This document shows positions 46,570 to 60,052 of a stretch of DNA of 64,000 nt, piece by piece. The position numbers and the translations under genes were made by a program. The DNA lies in the NCBI GenBank assembly GCA_029945375.1, contig CM057067.1:2232001-2296000 (forward strand), in the 5' to 3' direction. The DNA is from Agaricus subrufescens (Eukaryota > Basidiomycota > Agaricomycetes > Agaricales > Agaricaceae). Within the stretch, counting starts at the first letter, position 1. Each line of letters opens with the position of its first letter. Below the pieces are notes generated by a model. That model was not told where the DNA came from. It saw nothing but the letters and a program-made list of their open reading frames with translations, and did no database searches.

Positions 46570-47179
46570 CGTCCAATGGATGGCCTTGTGGTGGCTGTGC
46601 TGCCACCCACTCTCCTTCCTCCACCGTCGTCTCTCCATAGGTCGCTGCCACGCCCACCAATTGGGCTCAGATTCTTTCTGGGAGGAGCTGATGTTGGAAA
46701 GGGGAGGATTGGAGAACGAGAAGGGCAGGCATGGAAAATTGAAGCGAGCAAAAATCGTTCAGCCCGATAGATAGGTGAGTCAGAAAGAAGTCAACAGCAC
46801 AGACGCTATACCGACTCTAAAGTCACCAAACTTCAGCTGCATATTTGAGGTACCTTATGCCTATTGTGTACGGAATTCTATGTTAATTGAAGCACTTTTG
46901 ACATCGAAATTCGTGATCGACGTCAAGGCTGCCACGTACAGGTGCGAAGCGCTCGCTGCATACATAGATTGACTGGTCCTTCCTGTGAGTTTCGTTTGTT
47001 CATGACTATAAAGAGAGATTTCCTACCTTGCAAGGTTTACACGCCATCCCCAGTACTGGCGGCATGGCACACCCTCATCGCCCTCTGTCTCGTTTTTTCG
47101 ATTTTCGATCAGCACACTGGCTCAAGGCTACTTAAGCGCTCGAAGAAGGGTATATAACAATCACGGTCTCACCGCCGCC
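46570..47179. other. No gene recognised
   Basis: Mirror of 29060-29669. A frame at 46942-47157 contains PSPVLAAWHTLIALCLVFSI, a hydrophobic stretch that may belong to the membrane-protein fragment that follows. Confidence 0.35.
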
Positions 47180-47703
47180 ATGTTCTATCATTCATCTCGA
47201 GAACTTTGGGCAAGAAGAGTGAGTATATGTTGAATCTCTCTCCAAAAATGATCTTCGTTTTATTAGTTGCGGCAATGACGGTATTGACGCAGCAAGATCT
47301 GATGCTGGTCCAGTCTGCCAACTCCCTTGATTCTATACCAGGTGTCTGTTTGGCCGCGGACGCTGCCCTTTCTCTCCTTGCGATCACTCAGGTGGGTTTA
47401 TGTCTATATTTTCGCTGCCAACACAAATCTTACAATAGTTTGTAGACCGTGAGAACCAATAAGACAGGGTTTCCTGGAGCCAACGATCTCCTTTCCATTC
47501 TCCCCCTCTCTGGCATCTGTACGCGTACCTTAAATTTTCAACCTTTGTGGATGTACGTTGTTGTACCCACGTATCTTCTTTGTGTCATAAGTGAAGCTGC
47601 TATGGTAGTGAAGAAATCACTCAGATGCCGTCGGTTTCATGATCGTATTATCAGATACTTAATTATGGGGTTATGTTTTTGTCATGTTTTAGGGACTATG
47701 TGA
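47180..47703 (+). pseudogene. Multi-pass membrane protein fragment, possibly DUF6534 type, right arm
   Basis: Mirror of 28536-29059. Two exons around 47230-47395 and 47449-47560 give the hydrophobic segments, with an intron starting GTGGGT at about 47392. The assignment to DUF6534 rests on the AAD...KTGF spacing only. Confidence 0.38.
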
Positions 47704-49068
47704 ATTCTTTTATTGTCTTCAGCCAAAAGATACACCAAAGAAAACATACAAACAATGAAAAGTAATATTCGGGGTTACTGAGAAATAGGAAAGATTAGAT
47801 TGGAAATTGGTCTACTTGCGCCATAGGAAAGGTCTTTTTGTACCTCGCCCAATGCACTTAATCCAAGCGCCAAATAGCTTCCCACCACTGCCAAACTTGA
47901 TGATGCACAGAAACATAGAAAAACTAAGGGTTGATGTGTATGCACTGATAGCGACTTTTGTGATGGTGAGTGTTCTGACTCAGGATATAGAACGCACCTG
48001 TGGGGCTCGTAGAAGACTCTGTATCGTAAGAATCTCTCAGAGTTCACGACCGAGTCTTACTCCTGTGAGGACTTGTTTGTATCCTCTGACTCTGACTTCT
48101 CACATCCGCCACGCCCCATTACTGTGGAAGCCGTATCATACGAGGTGTCCATCGACAGCCACTTCTTGACGCCGGAGATAGCTCAGTGAATTGAAAGCCA
48201 GAGTTATATCACTACTAATGTACTTATTAGGTGTGTAAACATAAATCAATTAGTCAACGAATGTGGGGTCTAGTTGCGATATGTACATTAGGCAACCCTT
48301 GTTTTCGTAACCTCAAGTTCGGGAAAGCAGAAATGAACTCAAATTTGTACAAACACTGTACAAACACCCCCACATTCCACACTGGCACGCCACCCTGGTT
48401 CAGTCAGCAACGACGGTTGTATGCTGGTTGTATGCTCGGATTTCTCCGATGCCGGTTCCCTGACGCCACCCCAAGGCTGTGGTCTTCACCCTACCACGTG
48501 TAAGTTATATCGCAATCTAGAAAAAATGTGTCGAAGCGGGGAACTCATGCACTTGACTTAGACAAGATTTGCTTCCCTTTGGGTTGCATGTGAACCTTTG
48601 TTCGGGGAACGTCAACGCACTGTGGATTTTCCAGAAGTTGCACAATTCCGCATCGTATTCTTCCTGAAATTTCTTCCCGTATTTTATTTCGGGTTTGTCA
48701 ATTTTGGGAATGTGATTTCCTTAGTCCTGATTGAGCTGTGCTGTGACGTGAAGCAGAACAGCAGGCAATTCATCTGGTCTGCTTGGGTGGATTGGCTAAT
48801 ATTGGATCGACGACTGGCGATTCACAGCAGACAACAGTAACTTGTTTAGCAACACTAGTGTGATTGGTCTTCCATTATATGGCTTGTGAGCTGCGAATCC
48901 ATCAGGGATGGCATCGGCAGCCTGAGTGTCCCCGAGGGTGTGGCGTCTCTCATGAGCGGAAGTTTCTGACACTTACGTCCCAGATGAGCCGAGCAAACAT
49001 CTGATCAGTAACCCTAGTTTAGCTTTGGGGTCTGTTGAAGGGTAAACATGCTGTGAGCCCTGCTTTTC
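47704..49068. other. No gene recognised; upstream region of the TEA gene
   Basis: Mirror of 27171-28535. Nothing of known family is seen. The last 200 bases should hold the promoter of the TEA gene. Confidence 0.4.
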
Positions 49069-49076
49069 TATAAATA
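49069..49076 (+). promoter_or_regulatory. TATA box of the TEA gene
   Basis: TATAAATA at 49069-49076 lies 66 bases before the ATG at 49142, a normal distance for a fungal TATA box. The mirror copy is at 27163-27170. Confidence 0.5.
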
Positions 49077-49141
49077 AAGAAGGCCTCGGCCAACGCTTCA
49101 ACACATCATTCACGCCTATTCGTCTGCAGCCTTGATCAATC

Positions 49142-50321
49142 ATGGAATCCTACTTTATGTCCCAGTTCCAAGCCCAGGGGGATTTTGAATCAACAGGCTC
49201 AACTGCAGATACTATCACTAGGCAAATTATGACAGTGGACGACCTTTCTGCGACATATACCCCCAAGCAATCACTGGCTATCCTGCGTCAGCAGGACGTA
49301 ACTGGTCGGCGGTGCCACAAGACACTCAGAGGAGGAGGGGAAGCCGTCTGGCCTCCCAAATTGTACGTGTTGATGTTTTCACTTATAGCTCAAGATTGCA
49401 GTTGTTGATTCTCACTTTTGTAATAATGCAGAGAAACGGCGCTCATCTCAGGTACTTCAATGAGCCTTCTACCCGTGTTCTCGCAATGTCATCAGATGAT
49501 TTTTTTTCACAGGTTTACAGGTATATTCTGACAGGTATCAACTGCATACGGGATACCGGCGGGGTCGTGGCCGTTTTATTGGTCGCAATAATTTCCTTTC
49601 GAACTTTGTCAAATGGGCGACTGGTCGCAGGCGAAGCAAGAAACAAGTCGGAAGCCGCTTACAACAGATCAAAGAGACTTGCCGAGATAATAACAGTAAG
49701 CCATGGTGATTGCTTTTTTCGGGCTGATCATTCTTATTGATCCATTTCGATCAGTTCATTTTCTTATAACTGGTCGTCAAATGCCTTCTCAGTTTAAACC
49801 TCGGCACCATAACAAATCGGGTTCTAAACGTTCTTCTCGTCGCTCTCCCAGCAGTACTCCCGAGGCTTCTGAGCTTTCGTATGAGGGTACCAAGGAAGAT
49901 GCTTGGGAATTGGAGGAACAAACCCCTGAGCCACAGGTATGTACTCGCTTCTTTTTCTGTAGTATGTATTTAACCTTATTTTGGTCAGGACTATCAAACT
50001 AATATATCACCAGAATATGTTGCCCCTTCAAAATGCCAAGAAGAGTATCACCCTGATCTTTCGGACCCGATCCAACCCTCCTCAGTAGGATATGAGACTT
50101 CTACCACCACCTGCTCGTATCCAAACGCCCAGCCAACTGCTCATGACTATATGTCCTTAGACTACTATATCCGGCCACAGGAATGGAGGGCTGCGGTACA
50201 ACCGAGGGCTGCGGTACAACCGACGCAACCAACTTACCAAATGTCGTCACAGCAGTGGCAGTACTATTCTTGGGAGCAGCCTCAGGAAGTCGCTTACAAC
50301 ACCCACTTTCAGCACTATTAA
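49142..50321 (+). CDS. TEA/ATTS-domain transcription factor (AbaA/TEC1/TEAD family), intact
   Basis: Exons 49142-49362, 49432-49451, 49513-49695, 49755-49936 and 49989-50321 join in frame to 312 residues plus TAA; the second exon is only 20 bases. The TEA domain covers about residues 55-145: VWPPKLETALISGLQVYSDR, GRGRFIGRNNFLSNFV and TGRRRSKKQVGSRLQQIK, the last being the DNA-recognition helix region (RTRKQVSSH in relatives). A basic serine-rich linker (SGSKRSSRRSPSSTPE) and a Tyr/Gln-rich C-terminus that may activate transcription follow. Relatives control filament growth and spore formation. An 18-base tandem pair (50189-50225) adds RAAVQP twice. It is the only unbroken gene in the arms and reads the same in both, so it would be present in two copies facing away from the spacer. 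Confidence 0.84.
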
Positions 50322-50879
50322 TTTCCTTTCATCCACTCAACTATTCTTGATCCTGCAGATTGATTTCTTTGGTGCTTTGATTCATCTCCACTTAGCACGT
50401 ACACATTATAAACACCGCATTATTATTATATACATTTTCACTTAGTCTGTAGCTTGACTATCATTGTTTGATGACCCTGAAAGCTCTTATGTGTCAGTTA
50501 TCTTGCATGACAGATTTTTATCCGCCAAGGGTTGGCCAAAGGGCTCAAGCCTCAACGAATTCCTGGTAGATCTTCTGCTTTGGCACAATCGAAGTGTACC
50601 TGCGGACAATGACAAAAATTAAGTCACCACAGCTCCACACAGTCATGCTTATGCCGGCTAACAGTGCTTGTGTGATGCCTGTACACCTAACGTTTTCAAT
50701 GTGCATCACAAGTTGGACAGGGTCAATGAATGATCATGATCACCATCTATCACCACATCAAACCCCCAAAAGTGTGCGAGCGACAGGCCCCTATGAATTA
50801 ATTTTCGCGTCTACACAGGTAATGTACAAGTGATATATCCAGAGCGACTAGCCCACCAGATCTATTCGAGGTATCGTCA

Positions 50880-52554
50880 TCATCTCGACCACCTCTCGTC
50901 CCACACCTTCCGAATACTCTCTCCTTTGCCAAACACCTCCAAAACTTCCCTCACTTTCTCAACATATACAAACTTAACCCCGACCTTCACACTCTCCGGC
51001 ACAATTTCTTCAATATCCGCACGGTTCGCACTGGGCGCAATTATCAATGCGTACCATTGCTTCACCAGGCATTACTGCACCACTCCCATTCCCCAAATCT
51101 CCTAACCCAGTCGAAACACCAGGCGGTGTAGGCGTGATATATATCCTATCCTTCTGATAGGTTGACAGTCTAACATAATCCTGCAGATTCTCGATCATTA
51201 TCTTCATATAAACCGAATCAGGTATCTTCATAGGTTTTCTTTCGTCCGTGGTTACTGTCTTTGTTGGGTTGAGGAGTTCATCGACAATCTGAGAGCTGAT
51301 GGGCTCATTAGAGAGACTCTTGTGTGGTGAGGGAGAGGAGGGCGAGAGTATGGAGTCAGCGTCATTGATGGGAGTGGAGGTGGGCGAGGGTATTGTCGCT
51401 GTATAATCTGTGGTAGATGCAGAGGGGGACTTGGGTTCGGGGAACGTCTCTTCGCCAAGATCTTCCACAATTTTCAGTGCCGCTTTCCGATAAATCTAGA
51501 TATTAGAAAAAGTTGAGTAACACACACGACGTATATCGAACACAAATCGCACCTTGTCAATATGCTTTTTCAAATTCCTGACCCCGGACGCTATACCATT
51601 GGTGGTCGATGTAGCAGCGGCCGTTGTAGAGGGAACATCCCTTGACCAAGATCTTCCACAAGTTTCAGTGCCGCCTTCCGATAAATCTAGACAAGAAAAA
51701 GTTGAGCAACACACACGTGGCATATATGGAGCCCAGACCGTACCCTATCAATATGCTTCTTCAAATTCCCGACTCCACTTTCACGACAATAATACTTGAT
51801 TAAAGCGCCCACAACAGCATCGTCAATTAAGACATCAGCACCTCCCAAGCCAGAAGCCTCCTTCGCCTGAGGTCCCAGATATTTCGAAGTAATAGCAGCT
51901 TGATCTTCGATCACATAACCCAACGCTTCTAATACTTCCATACGATCGAGAAGCGACGCGGGTGTGGTATCGAGATTGTTGGTTGTACACACCAGAAGTA
52001 CGCGCGAGAGATCAACGGGAACATCCATACTATCGGAGATGTCATGAGTATACTGAAAGGGGGGAGGGAAATGGATAATCACTAACGATTGAGGAGACTG
52101 TTGTTTTATTCAGGATCCAGCATCTCTAAAAGTGCGCTGGCGGGGTCTCCATTGATTCCACGTCCAATTTTGTCCACTTCGTCAATGATAACGAGCGGAT
52201 TCTCGGTTCCAATACGTTTCATAGCCTGGATAATCTTGCTGGTAGTGCGCTATTATATGTCAGCCACGTATCTCCGCAAGCACAAGGAGTATACGTACCT
52301 GACGTATGTCCGTTGCTGACCTTTCATCTCGGCAACATCCGTTAAACAGCCAACACTGAACCTGAAAATTTGCCTTCCAAGGGCTCGTGCTATGCTCTTT
52401 TCTGTACTCGTCTTACCCACACCAGGAGGGCCAACGAGACAGATAATCTTCCCTTGGACGGTACCCCATAAGTTTCCTACCGTGAAGAACTCTGGTATAC
52501 AAGATTTGACATCGACAGGACCATAGTGGTCCACATTGTAGACAGTCACGTGTT
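50880..52554 (-). pseudogene. Mitochondrial Lon protease (PIM1-like), right-arm copy
   Basis: Mirror of the left-arm fragment with a single [14 protein letters not shown] unit, which is presumably the ancestral state. Walker A (GPPGVGKTS) and Walker B (IIDEVDKIG) are present. The protease domain is reduced to GNGSGAVMPGEAM joined to IIAPSANRADIEE, lacking the catalytic serine and lysine. One G fewer than the left arm at the exon start ACCAGCAAG changes that splice junction. Confidence 0.92.
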
Positions 52555-52590
52555 CTGTGCAGAGACCAAGTTGCACTAGTAGGTTCAGGA

Positions 52591-53534
52591 CGTCCATAAA
52601 CTGTCTATGCGCGATCATCGTAATTGTCAGACAAATGTCGGGCTACATCTGTATCAAGACCATACTGAAAAGAACATGATTAATTAATAGATGTGAAAAG
52701 ATAAAAATTGATGAACGCTCACAGCTTGAATCAAACCGATAAACATATTCCGACTTCATCCATCACTCCCAACCAACCTCAACTTATCCGTTATACGATT
52801 TTTCTAGATCTGGTTTTGTGGAGATCAGCAACCTCGCAATAATTGGCAACCTTTGCACCGTGTTTGACTGCGCTCATCATGATCCATCATTCAGGAGTCG
52901 TTGTGTTGACCTATTAATGCCTCCGTAAGTTTCCCTGTTCATTTCACAAAAAAGGGGGTGCATACGATCGTAGGATACAACCACATCAATCAAACCGTCG
53001 CTTTTGAGCATAGGAAAGGTCTCCAATGCCTCCCCTTTGCTCATAACATACGAAGTTTCCATATTTTATATACCCGCCAGAATATCATACAGCCTGCATC
53101 CAACCAAGTAGTAAGGAACCTACCAATACTTGTATATAAATGGGTAACATGATCGGCAGCATGTTGGATAATTGGGGGCCCGTCTCGAGGAACATCCGAC
53201 GTTCTTAGAGTGCCTCGCGAACGAGTTTATATTAGTCGTAGTCCAGCTCAAATACAGCTTTTTGAAGGTACCAAACACCTCCATGAACGAGTTTTGTCGA
53301 TTTCGACGATGTGCCTTGAAAAGAGGTTTATTATGATATGGAAGAATCACTGGCTGAATGTCCGGAAACTCACCAGAACCAAAGTCGTCACGCTCCACCA
53401 AAGCGACTTTCAACCCTCTGCTAGCGGCAGCGACACCAGCACCGGTAGCACCACCACCACCAATCAACAAATCGAATTCTTCTCCAGTTTGTTCACCGGA
53501 TTTGCGCACTTCCGTTAGCATTTCTGCATGGGAA
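52591..53534 (-). pseudogene. FAD-dependent mitochondrial glycerol-3-phosphate dehydrogenase fragments, right arm
   Basis: Mirror of 22662-23605 with the same stops and missing middle. One base differs at 52938, changing a serine to asparagine in a region already out of use. Confidence 0.87.
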
Positions 53535-54261
53535 AGCGGTGTCCATGGTTATGGTGGACGTTGTGTTTGTTTCGCACTCGAGTGGTATGCCGGACCTGAG
53601 TTGAGGTACCAGTAGAATCTTCCTGTTGCGAGGGTGCCGCTGCCTGTTACGTATGTTAACGCATGGCGAGAAAACAGCCGTCAAACGACAGCCATGATGA
53701 CAGTTGATAGAAAATACTTTAAACAGCAGCGGTGGGCAGGGATTAGAACGCTCCAAGCGTTTTGAACCTGCTATGAGTAGTCAAAGGAAGTTGTTTCCTG
53801 CAGACAATGAGTTTTGCGAGATTCAAGTTAGATTACAACACACATTTGTATATGCAATACGCACAGATAATCCGAAAAACGGGGGAAAAATGGACTGAAG
53901 TGACGGCCCGAGTCCCGCCGTCTTTGTCGGTGCCAATGTGTGGGCCGCCGCAGCCGGGACTCGGCTAACTTTGGAGCCGGCCCACTCCGGGTTTGGTAAT
54001 ATGGGCCTGATATGGGCGCAGATAAATTCGAGCAGGATTCGAGTGTGTTCTTACCACCATTCTCCTCTCGTTGAAATATGGACTGTTTCACAGCTCGTGA
54101 GCCCCACTGGTTCCGACTATAGGCTAGAACTCGAACATCTACGTTTCTCCTTGCAAGATGCTCAATAATGATGCGGGCCCATCCCAATTCCGTCTCAACC
54201 CAGACCGGATGACCAGCGGTCCAGCTCTTAACCTACTACAGCTAGACACAAAGGGTCTCCT
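53535..54261. other. No gene recognised
   Basis: Mirror of 21935-22661, including the GC-rich block with GGCCC and CGGGACTCG words at about 53890-54010. Confidence 0.35.
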
Positions 54262-55110
54262 TTGACAGGTATACCACCTCGCCATGATCGCGTCTTAACA
54301 GGTGAAGACGACGAAGACTGTTTGGATACTTTGTGCAGGGTGTGGAGTCACGTTGATATAGACTACTTTGACCCTGGGGGCGTTCGTCAACTATCAAAGT
54401 CCCTAAGTCTAAAGGCGTGCCTTTGCATTCTGAAGAAGAGCAGGAGCGAGAAGATGTAGCACCCAATGAGGCATTACAAGTAGGAGATCAGTTTGATTTT
54501 GAGAAACACCTGTGAGAAAGTGAGTGTTGTGTGTTCTATGCTGTCCCATTGTCTGTTAAAGGTGTTATCAGGGAAGAGGAGGCGGAGATCAAGACACGCC
54601 AGCTCGGCGTTCTCTTTCGGGGTCTTGATGTAACCGGTCTTGGTACGTTGGAGAGTCGCCAAATGACTCTGGGTCCTAACTTCAACCCGCTGAACATAAT
54701 TCGCGGCACACAATCCATCAGGCCCCCGCATTTGCGAAGTATCTTCTCTAACTTTGTAGAGGTTGTTCGGCCGGGCAAGATGCTTGGTAAGTCTTTTCTT
54801 ATCCCTCAATCCCTTCTTTATGGTCGTCCTTGGTCGCCCAGGATCAGGACTTACAACTTTTCTCAAAATTCTCGCCAGTCATCGTTCCGAATACCATGGT
54901 GTTACCGGTCAAGTTCACAATGATTCATTCTCTCCTACTGAAATCCACGAACGTTTACGAGGAGACGTTCAATTGTCCTGAGGACGATATCCTTTTCCCT
55001 ACTCTTACCGTAGACAAAACCGCCTGCTTTGCTGCAAAGACTCGTGCTCCATTGTCTATTAAAGGAAAAGAACCTGCCAGACTTGATGAAGACAAAGAAG
55101 AGATTGAGAA
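54262..55110 (+). pseudogene. PDR-type ABC transporter N-terminal fragment, right arm
   Basis: Mirror of 21086-21934, here on the plus strand: WSHVDIDYFDPGG at about 54342, TRQLGVLFRGLDVTG at about 54594, an intron beginning GTAAGT at 54785, and Walker A GRPGSGLTTFL at about 54834. It runs without intergenic DNA into the COG6 fragment. Confidence 0.88.
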
Positions 55111-55140
55111 CGACACAACTGGTAGTCGAATCTGGTTCTG

Positions 55141-56190
55141 CATCAACTGCTCGTCGAGCTGATTCCTGGGGAAATCACTCCACGTGCACGCAAACATTTG
55201 CGGAGAGATATGGGGAAGAAGCTTGCTGAAGGAAACCGGCAGTTTTTGAAGGCATTGGGAGAAATTGATCAAGTGTGTGTTTCTTTCTCTCTGAGCATAT
55301 GTATCCTCTGCTGAGCAACATATGTATAGACATTCAGTTGCAAGTTCATCTTGAAACTATGAAGTCGGATTGCGACAGGGCAGAGACTCAGTTAGGGTTG
55401 ACACGGAAGTCAGGCCGGACGCTACTTGAGTGTGCCGGTAGCTTAGGGGAGGAAAGGTGTGTTTTTCCTCCTTCCTTCTCATCTCTCTAACTCACGGCGT
55501 CGTAGAAAAGAAGTCGAAGATAAAAAATCAATCGTCGAATTGTTCCTTTCAGAATTCACCCTCACTGAGCAAGAAATAAGCATCGTTAACTTATCTAGAG
55601 AGACTCCGATTGGAACACTTTTCTTCCGGACGGTGGACAAGACAGAGAAGATCAGGGACAATTGTTAGGTTTTAGTGGCGGGAGAGGATGGTCCAACTTG
55701 AGCTGGGTAAGCCCCTCATTATCTGCCAATGCCCTAGCAGTTTCTCACCCGAACGCGCAGTATGGACATAATGATGGCCACTTCATCCTACCGAGAACAT
55801 AGGTACAAAAAACTGTTGCGGTGGACGTCGAGCAAGTTCCGTCAAATCGGTCGTGAGATGCTCATTGAGGTTACATTGACTTTACGAGAAGCGATTTGAA
55901 GGCTGCGGAAACGTCCCGAACTGTTGACGTGCGTGCTGTCCACACCCAACTGACTTTGCCTCAGCTAACTTTACTTTAGCGAGGCTTTGACTAACCTCTC
56001 CGAGACACGTCAAGCCATACCGTCAGAACCCTTCCTCACTGCTTTAACGCGTGGAGGTCCGTCTGGCCTTCTCCAACCTATAGAATTTTACGCACACAAT
56101 TAAATGCGATATGCTCGCGTGGGTTCATCAGGGCATCGCTGCACAGCAAGAGTTCCTAGAGAGTTTCTTTGACCTCAAGTCCGCAAAATG
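55141..56190 (+). pseudogene. COG6: COG6-like Golgi tethering subunit fragment, right arm
   Basis: Mirror of 20006-21055. PGEITPRARKHLRRD lies at about 55165-55209 and TEKIRDNC ends at 55667 before a TAG. The pieces after the intron at about 55708 need several frame changes, showing long decay before the arms were copied. Confidence 0.82.
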
Positions 56191-56555
56191 AATGGTTGGT
56201 AGTTTACGGAAGTTCGGGGATGGAGGTGAAGAGGAGGATGGATTCAATTAGGCTGTATCCCATACAAATACTATGTTACCATTACAAATGTATTATAAAT
56301 GTATTATTAAATATCGTAATCTGTAACATGCAACTGGCAAATGCGAAAGTGGAGTGCTGGCGGTGCGGAGGGCTGGACCTGGTAGTGCAACATTGCCAAT
56401 CAGCGGGGCCTGGTGGCAGGCGGCAACTAGCCTGCGGCGGCTGCTTGGAAACCAACATGATACACGTGATAGAGTGGGCGCGGCAGGCCACCCACCACTA
56501 GGACGGACCAGATAATCCGCAATCTTGGTAATGGGCACGGGGGAAATCCTCTCTC
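56191..56555. other. No gene recognised
   Basis: Mirror of 19641-20005. Confidence 0.4.
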
Positions 56556-56738
56556 GGTCATGGAAAAATCACAAGACTGGATACAACACAAAGGGCAAGG
56601 AGGACGGAGGCATTCAGGATGCCTCTTCTGCAAAAATGTGGATTTCGGCCTCCCCGGCCACCTTTTGGTGAAAGACCATGGAGAAACTCTTCCTCGTCTG
56701 GGGCGTCAAGCTCATCGAGTACAGGGTCATAGAGGTAT
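56556..56738 (-). pseudogene. Partial second copy of KRE6/SKN1 N-terminal region, right arm
   Basis: Mirror of 19458-19640; a diverged repeat of part of the fragment at 57184-58598. Confidence 0.8.
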
Positions 56739-57183
56739 GCGGAAAGAGACTACCGCATCCATAAAGAAAAGTAGCTGGGGCCGGGAAGTTTTTTAAAAAG
56801 CAGCGCGCTGATCTCTAGATAGTAAAAGGACGAAGAGTGACCCCGAATGATTGTTCTGGATGAGCAATGAGGATAAGGGATGTTGTAAGATAAAATGTCT
56901 GTGGGGCGTATATGCGGTACTAGCATGACCCACCGTAGAGCTTCACATAAGACCACACCGGGCATTTCGGTCTGGACATAACAAAAATGTTAGTGAGTTT
57001 ATTGGGTAAACAGTAAGGGAAGGAGTATCATGAAGATTGTCCAACTAGGAAACGAAGAATTGCTTCCGACATCGAACGTGTGGTGAGGCCGGGTGATGGC
57101 AAGGCGGCGCCGAAGGAAGACATAGTCCCACAAGTACAAGACAATCGCAAAGAACAACTGACGAAGCAAGAACAACGACTCAC

Positions 57184-58598
57184 CTTCATAAGCATCAATA
57201 TGACTCGCGATGTAATTCGCGGCCGGGAAATCCTTAGGATCACAGCCTGTGTTGATCGAGTCCTTTCCTCTGATAAACCCTGGCATAATTAATCAGGATT
57301 TCGGCGGGGAATAATAGCGTCGACAGGTCAATCTCTTGCCAATTTGCTGTTAAGGGCGGACGCGGAGGGTCAGAATCATGTCACGAATAGCGTTAGGACG
57401 TTGATGTACCCCAAGTTCAAAACGATGGGCATGGGCTCAACAAGTATCAACCTCTACCCGAGCCTGAACCCCCCTGAGCCTCGGGATCCACCCCTACAGC
57501 GGAAGCCTCCATCTTATACGACGGTTTCCCATCGACATTCCATTGGAGTTTCCCATTGTCCAGGCGCCAGGCCACTATTGACATATGGTCAGCTTAAAGG
57601 CTAACAGGGTAGGAGGAAGAGGGGACTGACGTATCCTTTTGAATTTTCGTCTGATCCCAGGAAGACGACTTCGACTTTGATGGAACCTTGAGTAAAGCAG
57701 AATTTGTTCCATGATTGAAGCATCCCACTGCGATAATTCAAGTTGTGATTGTCAGCGGGAGTGAATGGAACCGTCAAACCTGTGATGCCGTTAACAAAGG
57801 AGGGGTTATCGACAAGAGAAAGAAGTACTGACCAGGAGTGAGGTGGGGTTGAAGAGTGTCAGCGGAATCAAGGGTTATGGCGAGAGCACCATCACGAGTG
57901 GTGCGTTGTTGCGGGTCATACCACTCTGAATCCCCTCTTTGGCCGTACCAGAGCTCAGTAGCTTACCAGAAGGGGCCGTCGCTGGGACAGAACGACCTGC
58001 CGTCCTGGTTGAACTCGTCGGAGAAGACGAGCTCGTATTCTTTACCGCCGAAACCAATATGAGACTGTGCTTCTTTGGGAGTGTCACGATTGATAGGGCC
58101 CAGGAGCCGGAATAGGGCAGGCAATTGTCCTGTAAACAAACATTGAGAAGGGATTGCGGGAGGCGATGTATGATTTACCTGTGTTGTTGGCGCGTATATT
58201 ACCAACGATAGAATCGTTCCTCGTTCACAGAAAATTCGCAAGACCGGGTAGGACACAGAGGGGGCGAGAAGGGCAAGGATGAGGCCAAGGAGGACAGAGA
58301 CATTCATAATGCCTCTCCACGGAAATGTGGATTTTCGGCTTCCCAGGCCGCCTTTTCGTGAGGGATCGTGGAGAAAGTCTTCCTTGTCTGGAGCGTCAAG
58401 CTCATTGAGTACAGGGTCATAGGGGTACGCGACAAGGCCTCGCTGGGTGCCCTGCATGCCAGAGGAGTATTTGGAGTCGGAGCGGAAGGAGATTACCGAG
58501 TCGCCAGAGGCTGGGAGAACGGATTCCCTGTTGTAGGGAAATTTGGGAGGCACGAGGATGGAATCGTGGTCGCTGCCTCTCGGGGGGCCAGAGGCCAT
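57184..58598 (-). pseudogene. KRE6/SKN1-like beta-glucan synthesis protein fragment, right arm
   Basis: Mirror of 17598-19012 with the same missing centre and frameshift. A base change at 57438 is the only one seen within it; a further change at 58662 lies just upstream, before the ATG. Confidence 0.85.
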
Positions 58599-58816
58599 GA
58601 GATTGGACGACAGGCGGTCCCGCTGACAAGTCGTAGGGTGGTGGAGGAACGAGAGGGCGGGCAGGAAGAGAGCGGGGGACGGGAAGGAAGTGGTACAGGA
58701 CAGGCGGAGGGCGGCCCGGTTCTGGCGTTGGCTAGTGGTGAGTGGCACCAGTTGCCCCAGAGTGGCCTGGCCTTCTGTAATGTACAGTGACCCGGTTGAG
58801 CCCGGACCATCTAGTT

Positions 58817-59640
58817 GGCTATAGGCAACTTGCTCTTATACGAGTTGGAATCATCTTAGACAGCATCTTTCGAGTTGTCGTTTGGAGAATGGCTTGCACA
58901 ACTTTAGGAATGTCTTTTTCTGCGACTGGCTTCAACATCGGCTGCAGGTAAAGTTAGCAAAGCGCGGACGTAGCAAGAGTGATAATTACCAGGAAATCTG
59001 GATCGTCAATCTTCTTGCCTCTCTTTTTCTTCGTGCCCACAAGCTCAGTAAGCTCGTCTACCAAGAGCTACAAATTCCTTAAACTTATTGCGAAAGTATT
59101 CACAACGATTACAAGGCTTACCATCAAGACAAAGGTCATCCATCGCTGCGAAGTCTGTCTGCGTTTTACCGCCGATAGATCCGACACAATTGGGCTCCCC
59201 ACAAAAGCATGTTTGTGCTTGGTGACTGTACCGATGGAAAATAAATAAATCGGAAAGGGGATTAACAGGATAATTCGACGACTCACTCATATCAATCCAC
59301 ATTATAGTTGAATGTCAACTCTTCATGCTTCTCGATCAGCCGTTTAGAAAATATCCTTATACGCACTTTGTCATCAACTGTCCGTTTAGCCACGTAACAG
59401 TTGGGATTACAGCTATGGTTCGCGAATCGACCGATTCCGCCATTCCTAGTCGCATCGATGAACTTTGGTCATTCAATGAGAAGCCATTAATGTATATACG
59501 GAAAGCGTACTGACTTTGTCCTTTTGAAGCATCATAAAGTAGAAATGCCGTGTTCCCTCTTGACCATACTTGCGCATGCGCTTCTTGAACGGATTTGGGC
59601 TGACAACGCCGCCGATGTACTCGTAAATGAATGTATCCCT
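58817..59640 (-). pseudogene. SET2: SET2-like SET and post-SET fragment, right arm
   Basis: Mirror of 16556-17379. The broken splice donor after FNYNVD is the same in both arms. Confidence 0.85.
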
Positions 59641-59650
59641 GAGACGTGTC

Positions 59651-60046
59651 AGAGGGGCGCAAGGCGGGTTTACGTGACGCCAGCCCTTGGAGCATTGGAG
59701 GGGTTTGGCGATGTGGGAGGCGAAGAGGAGGCGCGGAAGGCGGGCTGGAGGGTTCTGCATACGCCACTACAGTTGCCATCCTAGGCCACAAACGAAAATT
59801 GTGAGTAAGGAAAGGGCGCATGTTGGGTGTGCAGATGCTGAGGGTGCGGGCCTGGATGAACTTTATGTGATACTGGCCCTTGGAGGCCGGGAAACGTCGG
59901 AGGGATTTAGCGATGCGGGGAGCAAAGAAAAAGAGGGGTGGGAGACGGCTGGCGGGGCCTGCGGTGGCCTTTGAGGGGTTGCTACATATTGAAGCGCGGG
60001 CCTGCCTGAGTTTTATGTGATAGCCGGGGGAGCACTGGAGGGGTTT
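59651..60046. repeat. Imperfect triplicated repeat, right arm
   Basis: Mirror of 16150-16545, between the SET2 and UPF0658 fragments. Confidence 0.55.
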
Positions 60047-60052
60047 GACAAC

